Assembly: GCF_000003815.2 (NCBI RefSeq)
Contig: NC_049986.1
Span: 15,651,569 to 15,701,701 of the forward strand
DNA length: 50,133 nucleotides
Origin: Branchiostoma floridae
Lineage: Eukaryota; Chordata; Leptocardii; Amphioxiformes; Branchiostomatidae
Direction of reading: 5' to 3'
Part shown: positions 27,101 through 39,100 of the stretch, in pieces
How positions within the stretch are numbered: position 1 is the first letter of the stretch
Layout of the letters: each line of letters opens with the position of its first letter
Translations under genes and position numbers: made by a program
Notes under the pieces: model-generated
The model's input: the letters and a program-made list of their open reading frames with translations, nothing else
The model's database searches: none
What the model was told of the DNA's origin: nothing

Positions 27101-30100
27101 AAAATTATTCAGTTTGTCTATAATGTGTGGTTGGCTGAGGGTTTGAAAAAACTTCTGTGCAGAGGTTTCGTTCCAAAGGAATCTTTTGGAAAGAGGTTTG
27201 CTGTTTCCACTTTTCTGTTTCTCTTTGGCAGGGTGATTTGAGGATTTTGTACGTAAGACAACAGATAACATGCAATGATCAGAGAATGTAGTTAGAGGGT
27301 TAACTCGAAAAAATAAAATGTGTTCCAGAAGCGGTTGGTTGCATATTACATAATCAACAGTGCTGCTACCGTTTGGCTGATGACACGTGAATTTTCCTTG
27401 TAGATCACCGGCTATTCTGCCGTTAAGAATTTTAAGATTTCCTTGAATACATAAATCAGCCACAAATCTGCCAAACTTGTTTGGGGGAGCTTGATCCATA
27501 TGATGTCTATCTAATGTAATATTTGAGAAGTTATTTGTGTGATTATCACAGAAAGTGTCATCTTCAACGAAATCTTGTAAGTTTCCTAGACGAGAATTGA
27601 AGTCACCGCCTAGTAGGATGAACCCCTGAGAACTGTATTTACAGATCTCTTCTTCTAAAATTTCTATTACATGGTTTTCTGCATATTTGTGCGTTGTGGA
27701 TGCGCTTGGACTGATATAAACTGAACATATAAACAGGTCTTTGTCTAATCCTAGTAATTTGCGATCTATCTGAACCCAAAGCAAATCTGTTGATTTTGAT
27801 GGTAATTTTTTAACAAAAGCTTTGTATTGTTCTTTGAAAAAGAATATGATGCCCCCTGATGAGCGTTTTGCTCGTTTACTCTTCTTTCTATGTAATTGGA
27901 AAGAACTGTAGTTTGGTATGTTAATTTTTGTTTTTTCAGTAGTCCACGTTTCCAGAAGCGAGATAAAGTCAAATTTGTTAACATCATACAAGAAATCTAT
28001 ATCCTCTAATTTCGAACCCAGCCCGTGGACATTCCAGAAACAAAAGTTCATGTTGCCTCCAGAAAATGCTTTCATATCCAAGGATGAGTTAAATGAAATG
28101 GGGAAAAAGAAGAAAAAATTGTGTCTTTACGGTCCGATCCACAATGTCTCACAGGACCTTACTAGCTAAGTTAACATGAGAATTGAGGTAAGCTTTGATA
28201 GATGTAAACTAATAAGTAAACAATCAATCAAAATTGTTCAACAACAATAACAACGAAAAACTACATATATGTACGTCTAAATCACTTATTTCTTAATCTA
28301 AGATGGTCGTAATATATCGATTCTAAGGACTACCAACGTAGCTCAATATTAGTATCAATGTATATCTACAAATAGCTAAGCTTTGACTAATGCAGTAGTA
28401 TCGAAAGCTCCTTGATTACAGTCTTCCTAAGCGATATGTACAGAATGTATGACTAAGTATAGAAGTCCTACCACACCGGGAACATCGGAGGCCACAGCAT
28501 GTTAGGATGCCAGGACCAGGGCGGTGGGGTCATCCGTGGAGGCTGGGACTGGCGGGGCGGGGTGAGGACAGGAGTGTTCATCGGGGAGAATCCCCACGGG
28601 CCGGCCGGTTGGTTGAGCATGGGCGGACCCCAGAGACCGGGGAGACGACTTGGTATGGGTGGCGGCTGAGTCCAGTGTCCTGTTGGGCTTCTGGACGGGT
28701 TCATTGGATGTCCCATCGAAGCTTTAGATGAACTTGGGGCCGCGGGTCCTTGGTGAGGGGGAGGGTTACTGTTCCATGGTGTACTAGAGAAGTGTCCGAG
28801 TCTCTCTGAAGTAGGGCCAGCTGAGATGTTAGGCGGGTTATCGACTGATGGTCTCCTGTGCACATTTGCGTTAGGTTCTCGCCCAGCATCTAGTGCATGG
28901 GTTGACGTAGGTGGTCGGTCTTGTCCCGATGTTACTGAGGGCCCAGTGTGTGATCGTTGTCCCCGGTCCCGTGCTGGTTGTGTGTGTGGAGACGCGCGAG
29001 AATGGTTCGCGTGTTGAGTAGGAGGGACACTAGTCTCAACAGCCGGTACTCCGACCACAGCGTCTCTGTATGTCCGGTACTGAGAGCTTGGCATTGTGTT
29101 CAATGTAGGCTGGTTCTTTCTGCCCGTGTACTGACCCAGACCTAAGAGAGGGTTGGTTGTTCGTTTGACATTGGCAGCTAGAACGCGAATTCCATTCCTG
29201 TTGATATGGTAGCCGTCCGAAGAGAATAGAGCACTTTTGATCGCCCCTGCGTTGGCAAAGTTTGAATTGTCAACGATATGGACGAAGCTCGTTTCATCCC
29301 CGACTACTTTCAGAAAAGAATTCACATCATCTCCAATACCGTGTAGAGTAGGGGCGTCTCTTGGTAGAATGGATGAAAGGACGAGACTGGTCTGTGGGTA
29401 TTTGTCGCGGGATGTTTGAATGAACTTGCGGAAGCCTTCAGACACTTTCGATGCGTCTCTTATGTCCCGAATGTCATTCGTGCCGACATGAACCAAAATA
29501 ACCTTAGGGTCAGGCAACATGGAGTGTTCGATATATTCGGTAGCTTCTGTCAAGTTATATGTTAGCTCTTTTCTCACACTTTTGTTGGGGTACAGAATGT
29601 CCCCTTTTAGCGCCTTTGTGTTTGAGTCCCCCAAAATCAGAATGTCGAGTTGTGTGTCTTTGTTTCCCTGAGAGGTGCTAATTCCTTCGTCCTTTGGCGG
29701 TGTCTTTTCATAGCGGGTCGCGTGGGTCCTGTGATTTGCCTTTGAATTGACACCCCGTGCTCCTTGTTTCGACAACATGTGCGAACTGTCTGAGTCGGGA
29801 TGATCAGAGACTTTAGAGCCTTTATCCAGAACTTCAAATCGGTTTTGTGTAGCGACTGTAGCGACGACTTCGTGTATCAGCTTATCAGTACGATCAGAAT
29901 CTTGATCCATAGATTGATTATCTGTGGTCTGGGTTTCCATAGATTTCAGTTCTATCGGTGTTTTACTGGACTGGATATGGACAAAACTAGCTAATTCCTC
30001 TAGTTTTTCCTGCAATGACTTGACTTCGCGCTCCAACTCGCACTTTACACCCTCTAGTCGCACAATATCCTCCCTTAATCTTCTCCCCTCAACAGTAGAT

Positions 30101-33100
30101 GAAATGTCACATACATGTTTGCATGAGTTTGGTTTGGCTTCCAGAGCAGAGAGGCGTTGAGAGATGGAGTCCTCAGACAGTTTTCTGTCCGCGATGGAGT
30201 TTATCAGGCAGGTTTCCAGCTTGTTGATGCTGTCTTGAATGGGGTGGTTTGCGGAGGTGTTGATCTCATTACTGTTCACATCCACAAAGTCTTTAGGTAC
30301 AGTATTGCATAAAGGGCAAACATCGGATGATAGTGGCTGATCGCATGTTTGGCAAATTGACGGGTTAGGAACGATCACAGACTCTGAGCTACCTGCCGCC
30401 TCGGAACCCATGTTTTCGGTTTGGGTTTCAGCACAGACAGACTTGGTATTGATTCTCTTCCGAAGTGCAGGGAAGACTTCTGTAAACCAGAGCAAATACG
30501 CCGAACCAGGGTTGTAGCCAGCGCCCGTCCTTCCGTCCTTTGACGGAATTTTGCAGCTGGGGACGGAAAAATATTTTGCCCATTCCGTCCTCTGTGACGG
30601 AGAAAATCGATATGTAAAGATACAACGAAAACTAAAAATCGTGCAAAGATCTCCAAAAATTAAAAGGATTTTTCACAGCGCCGGGGCAGGGGTCCGCATT
30701 TCAGGCTATTCAGAAGGCTTATTTTATCAGGTTTTTAGGGCCATATCTACGATAATAGTAGCAGTCACTTAACTTCTTTTCAGTTTGACATAACAACATT
30801 TCAAGTCAAATCGTCAAAGTCAACTAAAAACTCGTAATCAACAAACTTTACTCAGCTCAACAGTAACGTTAACTATTGTCCGGTTTGCCATCCGAAGTTG
30901 AAGCGCTTATTTATAGCGCTAGTATCTTCGATGCGCCGTTAGCCGCCGTGCCGTGCGACTGTTGTTGACGGTCTTACATCCCTAAGTTGCCGCTTTGCTG
31001 TCAGACGATATACCAACGGACATGTTTCAAGAAAAATACCCGGCGAAACAATTGTTCCGCGTCAGATTCTATTCTATAAAACATGTGGGTTACAGTCTGA
31101 TAAATATTTTGTAGAAGCACCGCTGTGGGAAAGTGCAAGGAATAATCACGTAGCATACGAAGTTCGCTGTCAACTGTCACACGACTGTTTGAAACTCTAA
31201 CCAACAGCCGCGGCCTTTGATGAAGTCGGCGAAAAGGTGCACTGCCTTTGCAACAAGGAAGCCGACGGTCTCATGGTGGGCGGGGCCACATGACGAGGCT
31301 TGCCCCGGCCCCAAAAGGAAATGCCCGGGTTTTACATACAAACTTACGGTGGCTTGTACTTTACCTTGCCGAACCAAAGAGCTTCAAATTTAGAACAGGA
31401 AATTTGGGAACGCCACCCGCCCTTGCTCTAGAAATGTGTCAGAGAGAATTGATTTTATTTTCCGCGCTGAAAAAGAAATGACGCAACTAATAGTAAGAGC
31501 CTATGTGATCAACCCCGCTCCCCATATAAGGAGATTCCCGGGAAAATCTGGCTGTTCCGGGAAGGGGTCCCACCCCGCTATAATAGGACCGCGCCGGATC
31601 AAACCGTGGGCGATTCTTTCAAGTGATTCGTTGTACATGATCGCCGACTCGCCGTCTATGTTTCCAATCTTTGTAAAGTGTTAAAATGCTACTTACCTCG
31701 TTAAGATGAACTGACAGATGAAGTGTGTTGCGTTAATCGACGGTTTCTCTCATCGGCGACGGTAGGAATCGACGTGAACTTTGATACGACTTAACTAAGT
31801 AAGACGCAAACGGCCGTTGTTGAAAATGTTTTATTCTCGCCGATGTGAGGGCGCCGTTATCCCTTGTATGTGCTATTGTGCTTGTGTATATTTCTCGTAG
31901 GACGTAGATACGTAATAAATTTTTGTTGTACTAAACGTGCTGTTTCTTTTCTGTGTAAATTCTATACAATATAGAAGTGCAGCTGTGTAACACGGTTACA
32001 ATCTTACCCTCATACCAGCAATCTGTGCGATCATGCACTGCGGTGGCGGTAGCATCGGCCCCTTTCCTAAATAAAATCCAGCGTAAAACCCTCGTGTAAT
32101 TTCTTTTACCAAAACAGATGTATTAACAGCTCAAAATGCTGGAAATAGCGTTTCAGAGGGTCTAGATTTCAAAATTTTCCGGGGGAGCATGCCCCCGGAC
32201 CCCCTAGGAACGTCGCGCCTTTGGCGCGACATCTCGCGCCTACGGCGCTCGATAGGAATTTCAGTCAAAAGTGGGGGGACGGAAAATGATCTCGGGCTGG
32301 CTACAACCCTGCGCCGAACCCTGAATCAACAGTTTTTGAGTGCTTTCATACACTGTGATGCTCACGGTTCCAACCGATTCTTCAGACTTGGCGTCACCGA
32401 ACGTAGTTTTGATTTGGTGGCCTTGAGTCAATTTTGTTGCATTAGTGGCGTGCTCTTCTTCACAGGCAGTTAGCCAGGACTTCGCAAGGTTTGGGGGTAC
32501 ATAGATAGTTATGCTTTGTGAATTATGTTGCACACAATAGTCTCTTCGCTGCCGTATTGACTTCTTGGTAGGCTTGGGAGAGTTGGGGATGACGCCGCTG
32601 TCATTGTAGATTTGTCTGTGCGACGCGTCAGAAAGAACAAAGAACGCCCTGCTCACCTTTTTATAGTTTGAGTCAGCTTCCTTATAAGCGTTGTCCTTTC
32701 TGCCCAACGTTGACGCCTCTTCATACTGCAAAACTGCTCTCTTGTATGCATCGATGATTTCATCGCGCGTAGCTGTAGGAGGCACTCCAAGTAGAGAGTA
32801 CAGCTCGTTACGGTCACCTCTGTCGGCCATGTTCGGCTTGGGTACGGCTTGGGTACGGCTTGGGTCTTGGGGGCAGCACCTAGATACCGTCGTATTACGA
32901 GGGAAATCACTAGAACAGACGAAAAAACTTATTCCGGTAGGAGATATTGCAACTACAAACTAGTAGATCGAAGAATATTGTAAGATCGTACGATTAAGAC
33001 ACAATTTAACATCTTTTAGCAGGAGCGCACGATCGGCGTTAATATAGACACCCGTACCTTGATCTTTTGACATCCGACATGAACATACGTCAGTCATTCC

Positions 33101-36100
33101 TGTTGGGTCCGTCCGGCATAGCAGACTGGCTGGCGAGGACAACCCTTCTGATCGTCTGCACGGAATACTACGTGTGTGTGTGCTAAAGTATGTGCAGAAG
33201 GGGAGGGGGGGTAAGCAGAACTAAGACGGTATAGAGGGATCTGATTAAGCCCCCCCCCCCCTTCCACTAGACGCCGATCACCGTGCGACCGTACAGAGAC
33301 CGAAATTGGATCATTGATCATCATCAGAAGATGACGAAAGACGTAGAATATGATTTAAAAGATGGCAAATTACATAGAACGTAAAATATCTTAGTAATCA
33401 ATGAAATTCGTTGAGCCTGTCTAGTCTTTGGTCGCTTGGTGGTCGCAGTTCGGTCGCAGCCTCTGGTGGGGAGGGTGTTGCTTGAATATACCAGTTGAAC
33501 TGCTTAGAATGTTACAGGCGATTAAGGGGAAATGTCATTACTACAAACCAGTTCTACTTGCAAAGCCCAGTTGATAGTCAGAGAATTTAGGATACATTCA
33601 AACTAATCTTTAGAAAAATACTAAAATACTCATGGCGGAAACAGGTGGTGCTCACCTTTGACCTTCACATCCGGGACACCAATACCTTTGGGAACGATAA
33701 TATATTCCCACTCACGTTGCCTCAGTGGAGAGTTAAGGACTGGGGTGAGAAGACCGAGGCATCGTGGAATCCGAGATTCCATGCTTACCCGTAAAATACT
33801 TAGGGGGTGGGTGGGTGCATGGGGGGGCTAAAAATTTGACTGCACTTCTTTCCCGTGCTCCCCCCATCTACTAATATCCTCTTCAGCAGAAAAGGTGAAG
33901 AATTGCTCCGAAACTTGATATCATGTGTTGCGCTCTGTTGTTCAGATATAACACAGAAAAGACACCTACACTTGAACAGAACTTTATTGCCCGACAATTG
34001 TACATGATATGGCAACTATTATTACACAAAGTACCAAATGACTGACACTCGGTTTTATTCCGACTGCTGTACCACATGAGAAAGAGCCATACACTCTTTG
34101 TGTCTGGCGGTAGGCTGTTCCAGACATTGGGCCCACGGTAGGCTATTGATCTTCTGAAGGTCTCTCGCTTAGGCTTTGGGACAACCAGTTGACTACTTGC
34201 TTTGGTTGTTCGTGTACTCTGGTCCCTGCAGTACACAAACATCTAGCGCATGTAGGGTGGTAGTTGCATATAACTTCGGAGCTTTGGATAATCCACACAG
34301 ATCGGAGATATCCCTCTGGTGAAAAACGGCTACACTAGAAACCTACATTGCCTCTGACCGTGGACTGTAGCTAGACTAGTCTACTCTTGCTAGGCTGTGT
34401 CCCTCCCGTCCGGCTCATGATTCACTTGTGAATAGAGGGGGAGTTATATCACATGTCATAAACTCACGCGAGTGGAGATCTCGCGAGAGTTCATTCCATT
34501 GTGATATCATTGGGAATCATAATATATTCCCACTCACGTTGCCTCAGTGGAGAGTTAAGGACTGGGGTGAGAAGACCTCGGCACCCGCTTCTCCCGAGTG
34601 CCATTATTCCCCTAATTTAAGTTCCTACATTTCCCTTCATTTAATCCTCTCCCAATCCTTATTCTTCTCCATTCCCTTTTCCCAATCCTTATTGTCTTCA
34701 TTCCCCCAATCCCTTATATTTACTCCCTCACCTCTGTGCCTTTCCGTACAAAACCCTCTACGTATGCATTAAGCCACCTTGACAACACAGCAGCATCCCC
34801 TATGGTCTGCTGCGCATGCTTGTTGTTATCAACAGGGTGGGTGTAAGACTATCACAGTCACAGTAATCAGTCTTTAGGTGTTCCTCAGGAATGCAGATTG
34901 ATCCCTGGTTCTCAGCTAAGTTCATTGGGCGCCTAAGGTCCGGCTCGAGTGGGACCTGTCCAATCCGAACTCAGTGGAATGGTCGACGACCAGTCCGATT
35001 AGATAGAGAGCCCTTAGAGATTACCTGAGACCAACCTCTCCCAGGTTTACAGTAGTTCAACTCATCCTGCGTCGTGTTGGAAATCAAACATTGATTTTTC
35101 TGCGTATACAAGAACAATATTCCAGCTGCAGAGAAAGCTATCACCACAATGCTTGCTCAGTATCTAACCTGTAACTGTCGACCTTTACGCACAGTTCTAT
35201 ATATTTCAGTCTGGACAGGCCCCACTCGCTTCCCGGACCACCAGGCCGAAGCCAGTATGGGTGGCAACAGCTTAAGGGAGCTGAACACGGTCCACGAGTG
35301 AGAACTAGGCCAGCTAAAGGTAGCCAATAAACAGGAACACAGAAAATCCATGGTAGGAAGGAATGTGACACGAGAAACTCGTCATGATCTTTGTCTTTAT
35401 TCCAAACTTGCATAACAAGAAACGCAAACACCGGTTCAGTCAACGGTAAAATCACCATCCAACATTACCGTGCAGACGCTGCGGACCTTATCGAAAATTG
35501 CATGTCGTCCAAGGTCACAATCTAATTGTGACAAACGAAGTTCCATTGTTCCCATTGTGTCCTCCATTCCTTTGACCTTTACTTCTGACCTGTCCAACAA
35601 GGTAGGTCTTCACTGTACTACCGTACGGTCTTGTTACCTACCATGGATTTGTTCACCAACCATGCAACAAACCAAACAAAATCTGAGGTTGTCCAACAAC
35701 CTGTCGTCATATCAAATGAAACACCGACTCAAATCAAACAAAGTTACGATTACCGTCCACCGGCGCCCGTTGTCTTACAGCGAAAATCCACTATACCGTC
35801 TGACGCACCCCGCTGTCCAACAACGAATTCTCTACACGATTGTCCAACAATCTCACCACACCGTCCACCGGTGCCGTTGTTCAACAGCGAGTACAATATA
35901 CAACCATGTACTGCACCCCACCGTCCGACGGTGCCGCTGTCCAACAGCAAATACAACATACAGTCATATACTGCACCACCCCCTCCAACGGTGCCGCTGT
36001 CCAACCGCAAATATCAGATACAACAAAGTACTGTACCACACCGTCCAACGGTGCCGCTGTCCGACAGCGAATATAACATACAACCATGTACTTGTACTAC

Positions 36101-39100
36101 ACCGTCCAACGGTGCCGCTGTCCAACGGCGAGTACAACATACAACCATGTATGTACTGTGCCACACCGTCCGGCGGTGCCGCTGTCCAACAGCGAATACA
36201 ACATACAACCATGTACTGTACTACACCGTCCGACGGAGTCCGCTGTCCAACATTTACAGCGAATACAACATACAACCATGTATGTACTGTACCACACCGT
36301 CCTACAGTGCTGCTGTCCGACAGCGAATACAATATACAACCATGTACTGTACCCCACCGTCCAACGGTGCCGCTGTCCAGCAGGAAATACAACATACAGT
36401 CATATACTGTACCACACCGTCCGGCGGCCACGCTGTCCAACAGCAAATGCAATATACAACAAAGTACTGTACCACACCGTTCAACGGTGCCCGCTGTCTG
36501 ACAGCAAATACAATAATGCAACATTACTGTACTGTACCACACCGTCCAACGGTGCCCGCTGTCCGACAGCAAATACAATATGCAACAATTTACTGTACCA
36601 CACCGTCCGACGGTGCCGCTGTCCAACAGCAAATACAACATACACGATGTATGTACTGTACCACACCGTCCCACGGTGCCCGCTGTCCGACAGCAAATAC
36701 AATATGCAACAATTTACTGTACCACACCGTCCGACGGTGCCGCTGTCCAACAGCAAATACAACATACACGATGTATGTACTGTACCACACCGTCCCACGG
36801 TGCCCGCTGTCCGACAGCAATACAATATGCAACAATTTACTGTACCAAACCGTCAGACGGTGCCGCTGTCCAACAGCAAATACAACATACACGATGTATG
36901 TACTGTACCACACCGTCCAACGGTGCCCGCTGTCCGACAGCAAATACAATATGCCACAATTTACTGTACCAAACCGTCCGACGGTGCCGCTGTCCAACAG
37001 CAAATACAACATACACGATGTATGTACTGTACCACACCGTCCAACGGTGCCCGCTGTCCGACAGCAAATACAATATGCAACAATTACTGTACCAAACCGT
37101 CCGACGGTGCCGCTGTCCAACAGCAAATACAATAAACACAAATTACTGTACCACACCGTCCGACGGTGCTGCTGTCCGACAGCGAATACAATATACAACA
37201 ATTACTTTATTACGTCATCCGACGGTGCCGTTGCCCGACAGCGAATTCTAACCAATTAAAACATTAAATCGATCGACGATCCTCAGTCATACAGAGTCAA
37301 AACCTAAAGTTTCCCCACAAAAGTTACGTCCTCGGTACTAAGAAATCAGACCACTGCGCCCCGCTGATCAGCCTGAGAGGATCTGGGGAGGAGAGAACGC
37401 CGGGTTAGTGCAAAACTGCGACCCACTCCGAAACTACGTCTCGCTGATCAGCCTGACAGGAGCTGGGGAGGAAAGAACGCCGGGTTAGTGCCGAACTGCG
37501 CCCCGCCAGTCCGCCTGACAGGAGCTGGGGAGGAGAGAACGCCGGGTTAGTGCCGAACTGCTCCCCGCCAGTCAGCCTGACAGGAGCTGGGGAGGAGAGA
37601 ACGCCGGGTTAGTGCCGAACTGCTCCCCGCCAGTCAGCCTGACAGGAGCTGGGGAGGAGAGAACGCCGGGTTAGTGCCGAACTGCTCCCCGCCAGTCAGC
37701 CTGACAGGAGCTGGGGAGGAGAGAACGCCGGGTTAGTGCCGAACTGCTCCCCGCCAGTCAGCCTGACAGGAGCTGGGGAGGAGAGAACGCCGGGTTAGTG
37801 CCGAACTGCGCCCCGCCGATCAGCCCGACAGGAGCTGTGGTGGAGAGAACGCCGGTTTAGTACAGACCTGCGACCCGCCCCAAACTGCGCCCCGCCGATC
37901 AGCATGACAGGAGCTGGTAAACTGGAAGAAGGGCACATCACATGTTACGTCACCGCGGCAAAAATTACTGAGAAAACAGAAACATCTCGAGTTCACGAGG
38001 GTCAAAAGATCTCTTACTAGCGTACAGGCTGTCCGACAACCTGAAGTGCAAAAACAAACACTTTCAGAAAGGATATCACAGTCAACTTGGAATCACCGCT
38101 GCAAATTGTTGACTACTGCCCGAGTATTGAAGTCTTTGAGCCTGGTCCAACCACTTTCCGGGCTGTTGACTGCTCCACAGATTGCAGAAATGCTGGCCTA
38201 GCACAGAAAACCATGGCAAAATTGTACGGTAAAACAGACAAGCAACACTGATAAAACGAGAGCAGCCCAATCAGGCAACTCTACCCGAAACATGGCGCTT
38301 CGGCACACACAGAAAAACACTGACCACCACTTTGACGACTGCCCAAAGTTTCCAAAAAATGGCTTAACTCACCCACAGCGGTGTCAGTAATAAGTTTAAC
38401 CACTACTGTCGTCAGGGGAGGAATGTCAGGTGCTCCTCCAGGCCCTCGGTGATCAGTTCAGTGTTGTTCTGCTCCATTAGGCTCCAAGCGCGAGAAAACA
38501 AGGATTACGGCAGTCCTGGTGGTGATACAGCCTTGTCTGAATACCTAACTCATGCGAAAAAAAAAAAAAAACAAGAAAATCAAAATGCATCCGAAGCCAA
38601 GTTAACCACGCTAAGTTGAATCAATCTCACCTGCGCACCCGAACACGTGCGCTCCACATACAGATGCAAATTCCACTCATAAATGACCCGAGTATCAGAA
38701 GGAACATTTGAAACCTCGAAAATGCTCTAAAACACAAGCTGCACGCCTTAGGAAAGGTGAGCAAACAAATTCACAGAATAATAAAACGAAATTCAGACAG
38801 CAAAATGTCTCTGCACTGAGAACACTGTCCCGCCAAAGCGCGGGAAACAGACCGCCAAACAAAAATTCCAGAACACGCCATAAGGCGGCAAGGCAATACT
38901 GCGTACCTTCTAGGTGTAGACACACGATGCAAACACTAACGCCAAAGGAAACTACTCAGTCCTTTGCTGCCGGCAAGATACGTTCCCAGAAGTAAAAGAT
39001 GTCACCGGCTTGCACATGGCTGGTACCGCGCTACAGGAGCTCTGCTAGACAACGTCCTGTTCGTGCGGCTCATGATTCACTTGTGAATAGAGGGGGAGTT

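Larger units (their letters stand above)
24460..32860 (-). mobile_element. Near full-length CR1/L2-type LINE retrotransposon
   Basis: Reading on the minus strand from about 32860: a 5' segment with short tandem repeats (gtacggcttgg), ORF1 (32830 to 28468, interrupted by a hAT element), a 386-bp spacer, ORF2 (28081 to 24560), then about 100 bp of 3' end with AATAAAGGTCTTCATTCATT and an ATTC tail near 24460. SGNH-esterase ORF1 plus endonuclease/reverse-transcriptase ORF2 and a short 3' repeat tail define the CR1/L2 group. Shorter 3' copies lie at 5267, 10890 and 42105. The exact 5' end and a target duplication could not be fixed. Confidence 0.85.

Noticed and set aside
31248-31684. Transposase remnant in the hAT-type element
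   Set aside because: Frames are short and show no hAT catalytic or BED-finger pattern; the element is considered nonautonomous.
32261-32830. A free-standing host DnaJ gene
   Set aside because: The last ~16 codons are read from the hAT end; the real frame continues across the insertion into LINE ORF1, and the HPD motif is missing.
34578-34620. Rolling-circle (Helitron-type) 3' end: hairpin then CCTAAT
   Set aside because: A GGCAC/GTGCC hairpin and CTAA are present, but there is no matched 5' TC end or second copy with the same boundary; too weak to call.
35964-36674. 236-codon minus-strand frame over the same array
   Set aside because: Shadow of the same tandem repeat, no domain and no start context.
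35631-37259. 542-codon plus-strand frame rich in Thr/Pro/Cys
   Set aside because: It lies wholly in the ~60-bp minisatellite; several other frames on both strands are equally open, as expected when the unit is close to a multiple of three and lacks stops.
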